From positions 1 to 17,942 of the forward strand of contig CBFGWQ010000064.1 in the NCBI GenBank assembly GCA_965652575.1: 17,942 nt of DNA, given 5' to 3'. Of the stretch, positions 13,085 through 17,942 are shown piece after piece. The first letter of the stretch is position 1. The number at the start of each line of letters is the position of its first letter. Origin of the DNA: Arenibacter sp965652575. GTDB taxonomy: Bacteria; Bacteroidota; Bacteroidia; Flavobacteriales; Flavobacteriaceae. The position numbers and the translations under genes are program-made. A model generated the notes under the pieces. That model worked only from the letters and a program-made list of their open reading frames with translations, had not been told where the DNA came from and did not search any database.

Positions 13085-14776
13085 TTAACGTATTAACTTC
13101 TTATATTTTAATCGCTTGGGAATCAGGTCCCCACCCAAACGTTTCTTCTTGTTTTCTTCGTATTCGGAGAAAGATCCTTCAAAGAAATAGACTTGGGAAT
13201 CCCCTTCAAACGATAGAATATGGGTACAGATCCTATCCAAGAACCATCTGTCGTGGGAAATGACTACAGCACATCCTGCAAAATTTTCCAGGCCTTCCTC
13301 CAGGGCCCTCAAGGTATTAACGTCCAAATCATTGGTAGGCTCATCCAAAAGTAGCACGTTGCCTTCCTCTTTCAGGGTCATTGCCAAATGCAGACGGTTA
13401 CGCTCCCCACCGGAAAGCATATCCACTTTTTTGTTCTGCTCGCTTCCTGAAAAATTGAATCTGCTTAGATAGGCCCTGGAATTTACCTGTCTGCCCCCCA
13501 TCATGATCAGCTCCTGTTCGTCACTAAAATTCTGCCATATGGTCTTATTGGGATCAATATTGGAATGGTTCTGGTCCACATAGGCAATTTTTGCGGTTTC
13601 CCCTACTACAAACTCCCCTTTGTCCGGTTGTTCCTCCCCCATAATCATACGGAATATAGTGGTTTTACCGGCTCCGTTGGGGCCAATAATACCTACAATA
13701 CCTGCCTGTGGCAATTTAAAATTTAAGTCCTCATAAAGCAATTTATCCCCATAGGCCTTGCTCACGCCCTTTGCTTCTATTACATTGGTCCCCAATCGAG
13801 GTCCGTTGGGGATATAGATCTCCAGTTTTTCATCCAATTGTTTTTGGTCCTGGCTCATCAACTTGTCATAGTTCTGTAAACGGGCCTTTTGCTTGGTCTG
13901 TCTTCCCTTTGCCCCCTGTCTTACCCAATCCAGCTCGCGTTCCAGTATTTTCTGTCTTTTGGAAGCCGTTTTGCTCTCCTGGGCCAAGCGTTTGGATTTT
14001 TGGTCCAACCAACCGGAGTAGTTTCCTTTCCATGGAATGCCTTCCCCCCTATCCAATTCTAAGATCCATCCGGCCACATTATCAAGAAAATACCTATCGT
14101 GGGTAACGGCAATTACGGTTCCCTTGTATTCGGCCAAATGATGCTCCAACCAATGGACGGATTCTGCATCCAAATGGTTTGTTGGCTCATCCAACAATAG
14201 AATTTCAGGCTCCTGCAACAACAATCTGCACAATGCCACACGCCTTTTTTCCCCTCCGGAAAGTATCCCTATTTTCTTATCGGAATCCGGGGTGCGCAAG
14301 GCGTCCATGGCCACTTCCAATTTATTGTCCAATTCCCAGGCATTGGTGGCATCTATTTTATCCTGAAGTTCTGCCTGCTTGTCCATAAGCTTTTGCATCT
14401 TATCCGCATCCTCATAAACCTCGGGAAGTCCGAACATATCATTTATCTTATTGTATTCGTCCAAGATGGCCACCGTATCCGCCACCCCTTCCTTGACTAC
14501 TTCCAAAACGGTCTTATTTTCGTCCAGTTGTGGTTCCTGCTCCAGATATCCCACCTTATACCCCGGGGAAAAAACTACATCGCCCTGAAAGTTTTTGTCC
14601 GCCCCTGCAATGATTTTGAGAAGAGTGGATTTACCCGAACCATTAAGACCCAAAATTCCTATTTTGGCCCCGTAAAAGAAGCTCAAATAAATATTTTTTA
14701 ATACCGGGGTGTTGGCAGTTTTGTACGTTTTGGTAACCCCGGACATGGAGAAAATGACTTTCTTATCGTCCGACAT
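13085..14776 (-). CDS. ettA: Energy-dependent translational throttle protein EttA (ABC-F ATPase)
   Basis: A 563-residue soluble ABC-F protein that binds the ribosomal E site and gates the first elongation steps according to ATP/ADP ratio (established for E. coli EttA, 555 residues). Two ATPase domains are complete: Walker A GLNGSGKS at G43-S50 and GPNGAGKT at G365-T372, signatures LSGGEKRR and LSGGERNR, and Walker B segments LLLDEPTNHLD and LLLDEPTNDLD. The linker (about 255-315) carries the P-site tRNA-interacting motif region RELDWVRQGAKGRQTK, which matches EttA and sets it apart from Uup and from resistance ABC-F proteins. The ending (PKRLKYKKL) also matches EttA. There are no transmembrane helices. 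It lies downstream of the small CAL67264-type gene on the same strand, 106 bases away. Confidence 0.95.
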   Translation of the reverse strand: MSDDKKVIFSMSGVTKTYKTANTPVLKNIYLSFFYGAKIGILGLNGSGKSTLLKIIAGADKNFQGDVVFSPGYKVGYLEQEPQLDENKTVLEVVKEGVADTVAILDEYNKINDMFGLPEVYEDADKMQKLMDKQAELQDKIDATNAWELDNKLEVAMDALRTPDSDKKIGILSGGEKRRVALCRLLLQEPEILLLDEPTNHLDAESVHWLEHHLAEYKGTVIAVTHDRYFLDNVAGWILELDRGEGIPWKGNYSGWLDQKSKRLAQESKTASKRQKILERELDWVRQGAKGRQTKQKARLQNYDKLMSQDQKQLDEKLEIYIPNGPRLGTNVIEAKGVSKAYGDKLLYEDLNFKLPQAGIVGIIGPNGAGKTTIFRMIMGEEQPDKGEFVVGETAKIAYVDQNHSNIDPNKTIWQNFSDEQELIMMGGRQVNSRAYLSRFNFSGSEQNKKVDMLSGGERNRLHLAMTLKEEGNVLLLDEPTNDLDVNTLRALEEGLENFAGCAVVISHDRWFLDRICTHILSFEGDSQVYFFEGSFSEYEENKKKRLGGDLIPKRLKYKKLIR

Positions 14777-14882
14777 GATAGTATCTGTTATTTAATTCGA
14801 TTATTTTAATTTAAAGAAGGTTGTTTTCAATTTCCAGCTATGGATTACTAAGTGTAACTCAACAATGACGCCAAGAATTGTT

Positions 14883-15065
14883 TTACACCCTTCCCTTTAA
14901 GGCGTTAAAAACCCATGCAATTGCGAAGAAACCTATTCCCACTGAGGCGAACCCCCATCCTGCCACATCGTCATATCTAAAGGCACCCAGCGCTATAAGC
15001 GCAAGACCTACGATTATCATAATAAAGGTTGCCCATGCAAGCACTGTATTCTTATTCATTCCCAT
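14883..15065 (-). CDS. Small two-helix membrane protein (CAL67264 family)
   Basis: A 60-residue protein of two hydrophobic helices, about residues 7-29 and 34-57, joined by a short FRYDD turn. A basic start (MGMNKNT) and basic end (KGRV) frame them. It matches, from memory, the Flavobacteriaceae family named after CAL67264, which has no known function. Translation may begin at M1 or M3; both keep helix 1 intact. It lies between the Gfo/Idh/MocA gene (74 bases upstream) and ettA (106 bases downstream), all on the minus strand, so shared transcription is possible. The conserved Gly/Ala pattern within the helices (GLALIALGAF, GFASVGIGFF) suggests close helix packing or oligomer formation. Confidence 0.8.
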   Translation of the reverse strand: MGMNKNTVLAWATFIMIIVGLALIALGAFRYDDVAGWGFASVGIGFFAIAWVFNALKGRV

Positions 15066-15139
15066 TTTTTAACTGGTTTGGTTTGTAGCGCTTCAAATAT
15101 CGGAAATTTTACAAGAAATTATCCCCTAGCAAAAAAACT

Positions 15140-16123
15140 TTATTGCTCAAAAGGAAATACGATTTCATTCTGTTCCCTCACCCTGTCCATTAAACTTATT
15201 AGATCCAGACTGTTATTATGGCTCCAAAGACTGCTTTCCAACAGTCCCAGTTCCAGACAGTGGTGAACCTCTTTTATTTCGTAAAAATATCCCCTACCGG
15301 TAGTCGGTATACTGAATTCCTCTATTTCTCCATTTCTCTCAAGGATGTATCCCTGAGCCTCGTGCCATCTTGTTGGCAAGTATATACTACCATTTTCTCC
15401 CGATATTTCCGCCTTCATTTCGGATCGACTGGTAAATCCGGAATACAATAGGGCCTGGGTCCCGGGGTATTTAAAGATCATTGAAGTCTGTATTTCCGTA
15501 CCATTGGGATAAAAATTGGAGGTCGACAAAATCCGATCCGGTTTACCGAGAAGAAAATAAGCAAGGAAAATGGGATAAATGCCAATATCCAACAAAGAAC
15601 CTCCGGCCAGTTCAGGGTTTAACACCCGTCCATTAAAGTCCCTATCCAGGGCATAAAATGCAAAATCAGCATGCAGATAGGCCAATGTACCAATTTCCCC
15701 GTTTCCTATCAATTGCTTTACCTTCCTGATGGACGGATTGAAACGGCTCCATAAGGCTTCCATTAGAAAAACCTTATTTTTTTGGGCGGCCGCAATCATT
15801 TTTTCGACCTCTTCCCTATTTATGCCCATAGGCTTTTCACAGAGCACATGTTTACCATGATCCATGGCCATTATAGATAGTTCGCAATGCAAAGTGTGGG
15901 GCGTAGCGATATATACGACATCCACTTCCCTGCACTCCAAAAGTTCCCTATAGCTCCCAAAAGCATTTGAAATATTATGTGCTGCAGCAAACTCCTTGGC
16001 CTTGACCAAGTTTCTAGAGGCCGCTCCGTATATTTGGGCCTCGTCCACCAGAGCTAGGTCCTTGACAAAATTACGGGCAATGTTGCCCAATCCAATAATT
16101 CCCCACCTTACTTTTTTGCCCAT
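15140..16123 (-). CDS. Gfo/Idh/MocA family NAD(P)-dependent oxidoreductase
   Basis: A 327-residue cytosolic dehydrogenase. The N-terminal Rossmann fold starts at once with WGIIGLGNIA (G11, G13), followed by the ATPH segment and the family motif CEKPMG with E96, K97 and P98; the Lys is the expected catalytic residue. The C-terminal alpha/beta domain has AGGSLLDIGIYP (G174-P184) with D179 and Y183 in the conserved active-site positions. ALWSRFNP and this GGSLLDIGIYP form are most like the dihydrodiol dehydrogenase/glucose-6-phosphate-type branch of sugar oxidoreductases. The true substrate, probably a sugar or polyol, cannot be read. There is no signal peptide. The gene is divergent from the acyl-CoA carboxylase gene across 73 bases. 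Confidence 0.9.
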   Translation of the reverse strand: MGKKVRWGIIGLGNIARNFVKDLALVDEAQIYGAASRNLVKAKEFAAAHNISNAFGSYRELLECREVDVVYIATPHTLHCELSIMAMDHGKHVLCEKPMGINREEVEKMIAAAQKNKVFLMEALWSRFNPSIRKVKQLIGNGEIGTLAYLHADFAFYALDRDFNGRVLNPELAGGSLLDIGIYPIFLAYFLLGKPDRILSTSNFYPNGTEIQTSMIFKYPGTQALLYSGFTSRSEMKAEISGENGSIYLPTRWHEAQGYILERNGEIEEFSIPTTGRGYFYEIKEVHHCLELGLLESSLWSHNNSLDLISLMDRVREQNEIVFPFEQ

Positions 16124-16163
16124 ATAGCCTATTATTTAGTAAAAGTTAATAAATATAACTCCT

Positions 16164-16171
16164 TATCTTTA
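16164..16171 (+). promoter_or_regulatory. Candidate -7 box for the acyl-CoA carboxylase gene
   Basis: TATCTTTA matches TAnnTTTG in seven of the eight positions counting the two free bases, with A in place of the final G. It lies 25 bases before the ATG at 16197. No TTG -33 element is seen in the short AT-rich divergent gap. Confidence 0.28.
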
Positions 16172-16196
16172 TTGCGCAAAAGAAAGACATCTCAAT

Positions 16197-17825
16197 ATGG
16201 ATATCAACTTCAACAAGAACGAAGACCACAATAAATTACTACTATCGGCATTACATAACAAACTGGCCAAAGTAAAACTCGGAGGCGGCAAAGACAAGTT
16301 GGAAAAACAACATGCGCAAGGCAAATTAAGTGCCAGGGAACGCATTGATTATCTATTGGACAAGAACAGGGAAGTTATTGAAATCGGGGCCTTTGTCGGA
16401 GATGGTATGTACGGAAAGCATGGTGGGTGTCCGTCAGGAGGTGTTATTGTAAAAATAGGCTATGTACAGGGCAAACAATGCATTGTTGTGGCCAATGATG
16501 CCACTGTAAAAGCGGGAGCATGGTTCCCTATCACAGCAAAAAAGAACCTAAGGGCCCAAGAAATTTCCATTGAAAATCGCTTGCCCATTATTTATTTGGT
16601 GGATAGCGCCGGGGTATATCTTCCCATGCAGGACGAAATTTTTCCCGACAAGGAACATTTTGGTAGAATATTTAGGAACAATGCCGTTATGAGCAGCATG
16701 GGAATTACCCAAATTTCAGCGGTTATGGGCAGTTGTGTCGCCGGAGGGGCCTATCTCCCCATTATGAGCGATGAGGCCTTGATAGTGGACAAAACGGGGA
16801 GTATTTTTTTGGCCGGCAGCTATTTGGTAAAAGCCGCCATTGGGGAGGTTATCGACAATGAAACCTTGGGGGGTGCCACTACCCATTGTGAAATTAGCGG
16901 GGTAACGGATTACAAGGCGAAGGACGACAAGGATGCCTTGGATACCATTAGGAACATTATGGGCAAAATAGGTGATTATGATAAGGCGGGATATAATAGG
17001 ATCCCAGCTGCAAAGCCCAGGGAAAAGGAAGAGGACATCTATGGCATTGTTCCAAAATCGAGGGCCGAACAATACGATATGCTGGAAATTATTAATCGGT
17101 TGGTGGATAATTCCGATTTTGAACAATATAAGGAAGGTTACGGTAAAACCATACTTACCGGATATGCCCGAATAGATGGATGGGCCGTAGGTATCGTTGC
17201 CAACCAGCGTAAGGTGGTCAAGACCAAGAATGGGGAAATGCAATTTGGAGGGGTCATCTATTCAGATTCCGCAGATAAGGCTACCCGTTTTATAGCCAAT
17301 TGCAACCAAAAGAAAATACCTTTGGTGTTTTTACAGGACGTTACCGGATTTATGGTGGGCAGTAAAAGTGAACATGGGGGAATTATAAAGGACGGGGCCA
17401 AAATGGTGAATGCGGTAAGTAATTCGGTGGTACCGAAATTTACCGTGGTTATAGGCAATAGTTATGGAGCGGGAAATTACGCCATGTGCGGCAAGGCCTA
17501 CGACCCGAGATTGATCATGGCCTGGCCCAGTGCCGAATTGGCGGTAATGAGCGGTAATTCGGCAGCCAAAGTATTACTTCAAATAGAAACGGCATCACTA
17601 AAAAAGAAGGGCGAAAAAATAACCGAGGCCCAGGAAAACGAACTTTTCAATAAAATAAAGCAGGGGTACGACGAGCAAATATCGCCCTATTATGCTGCCT
17701 CCCGTTTATGGACGGACGCGGTAATAGATCCTTTGGATACTCGCAAGTGGATATCCATGGGCATTGAGGCGGCCAACCATGCCCCTATTGAAAAATCCTT
17801 TAATATGGGGGTGGTGCAGGTTTGA
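16197..17825 (+). CDS. Acyl-CoA carboxylase beta (carboxyltransferase) subunit, methylcrotonyl-CoA carboxylase-like
   Basis: A 542-residue biotin-dependent carboxyltransferase subunit of the crotonase-like fold. It transfers carboxyl from carboxybiotin to an acyl-CoA. Sequence shows the conserved opening KLSARERIDYLLD, the N-domain oxyanion loop GSCVAGGAY at G178-Y186 and the C-domain loop GNSYGAGNYAMCG at G420-G432. The stretch with EIFPDKEHFGRIF and the MGITQISAVMGSC run resemble the beta subunit of 3-methylcrotonyl-CoA carboxylase more than propionyl-CoA carboxylase, which would place it in leucine breakdown. The exact acyl substrate is inferred. It needs a biotin carboxylase/carrier alpha subunit, and no such gene is in view; it may lie beyond the window or elsewhere. 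The start codon gives the normal length. Confidence 0.92.
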   Translation: MDINFNKNEDHNKLLLSALHNKLAKVKLGGGKDKLEKQHAQGKLSARERIDYLLDKNREVIEIGAFVGDGMYGKHGGCPSGGVIVKIGYVQGKQCIVVANDATVKAGAWFPITAKKNLRAQEISIENRLPIIYLVDSAGVYLPMQDEIFPDKEHFGRIFRNNAVMSSMGITQISAVMGSCVAGGAYLPIMSDEALIVDKTGSIFLAGSYLVKAAIGEVIDNETLGGATTHCEISGVTDYKAKDDKDALDTIRNIMGKIGDYDKAGYNRIPAAKPREKEEDIYGIVPKSRAEQYDMLEIINRLVDNSDFEQYKEGYGKTILTGYARIDGWAVGIVANQRKVVKTKNGEMQFGGVIYSDSADKATRFIANCNQKKIPLVFLQDVTGFMVGSKSEHGGIIKDGAKMVNAVSNSVVPKFTVVIGNSYGAGNYAMCGKAYDPRLIMAWPSAELAVMSGNSAAKVLLQIETASLKKKGEKITEAQENELFNKIKQGYDEQISPYYAASRLWTDAVIDPLDTRKWISMGIEAANHAPIEKSFNMGVVQV

Positions 17826-17826
17826 T

Positions 17827-17942
17827 GATTTGGAAATGTAGCAATGTACTAATGTACCAATTTGTTAATGTGTCAATTTGGGGATTTGGAAATGTGGAAG
17901 TGTACCAATGTATCAATTGGTTAATGTACTAATCAATGTACA
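17827..17942. repeat. Degenerate tandem repeat, unit about 56 bases, cut by window end
   Basis: Two copies begin at 17827 and 17883, each with GATTTGGAAATGT and then a run of related pieces such as AATGTACCAATT and GTTAATGT. About 45 aligned bases are roughly 80 percent identical by eye. Within each unit the short motif AATGTAC/TC-AAT recurs. The array starts one base after the carboxylase stop codon and continues off the edge. It does not resemble a CRISPR array: the copies are degenerate, with no unique spacers. Similar AATGT/CCAAT-rich intergenic repeats occur in other Flavobacteriaceae as far as I recall. Confidence 0.7.

Noticed and set aside
13085..14776. Possible antibiotic-resistance ABC-F protein
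   Set aside because: Linker motif, length and C-terminal sequence match housekeeping EttA rather than resistance ABC-F families.
17827..17942. Possible CRISPR array at the right edge
   Set aside because: The units are degenerate and built from related pieces, with no constant repeat separated by unique spacers and no cas genes nearby.
1..17942. tRNA, rRNA, transposase or phage genes
   Set aside because: I looked through the gaps for cloverleaf-like or rRNA-like segments and through the coding frames for transposase, integrase or structural phage motifs and found none.

Overview
The window looks like chromosomal DNA from a marine-type Flavobacteriaceae bacterium (phylum Bacteroidota). Four things point there: moderately AT-rich DNA with dense housekeeping genes; start regions that mostly lack a Shine-Dalgarno sequence; several upstream matches to the Bacteroidota -7 promoter box TAnnTTTG; and families typical of that group (DUF4199, DUF6340, the CAL67264-type small membrane protein, a MutS2 without an Smr domain). 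The genus cannot be settled from sequence reading alone. There are 13 complete protein genes with a family or at least a fold assignment, one complete gene of unknown family, and the tail of another gene at the left edge. I see no rRNA, tRNA, CRISPR array, phage gene or transposase gene.

Left block (1-5218, + strand): the end of an upstream gene, a four-helix DUF4199 membrane protein, a family 2 glycosyltransferase with a polyprenyl-phosphate-sugar synthase layout, a phosphohexomutase, and an MsbA-like ABC exporter whose start codon overlaps the mutase stop. Together they suggest activated-sugar and envelope glycan or lipid metabolism. A DUF6340 lipoprotein gene (5230-6279, - strand) meets this block tail to tail. 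The 311-base gap after it carries a perfect 20-base palindrome and promoter-like boxes for both directions.

Middle block (6591-11643): a MutS2-family ATPase that ends in a KOW-like domain and has no Smr nuclease, a small DCC-family thiol oxidoreductase, and class II fumarase (fumC). A strong bidirectional terminator separates fumC from a convergent gene for a membrane-anchored coiled-coil protein of unknown function. The 544-base gap at 11644-12187 is the least ordinary part of the window. It holds a structured element of about 164 bases with 14-base terminal inverted repeats, flanked by near-identical direct repeats, and inside it a second copy of the palindrome seen at 6405-6424. This resembles a non-autonomous miniature inverted-repeat element.

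Right block (12188-17942): a lipoprotein of the metallo-beta-lactamase fold; a minus-strand series of Gfo/Idh/MocA oxidoreductase, CAL67264-type membrane protein and the ribosome-associated ABC-F ATPase EttA; and, divergent from it, an acyl-CoA carboxylase beta subunit most like methylcrotonyl-CoA carboxylase. The window ends inside a degenerate tandem repeat with a unit of about 56 bases.

Most of the window is ordinary core genome. I found no convincing new multi-gene system. The best leads are the miniature element, the shared intergenic palindrome, the terminal tandem repeat, the Smr-less MutS2 and the uncharacterised coiled-coil gene.
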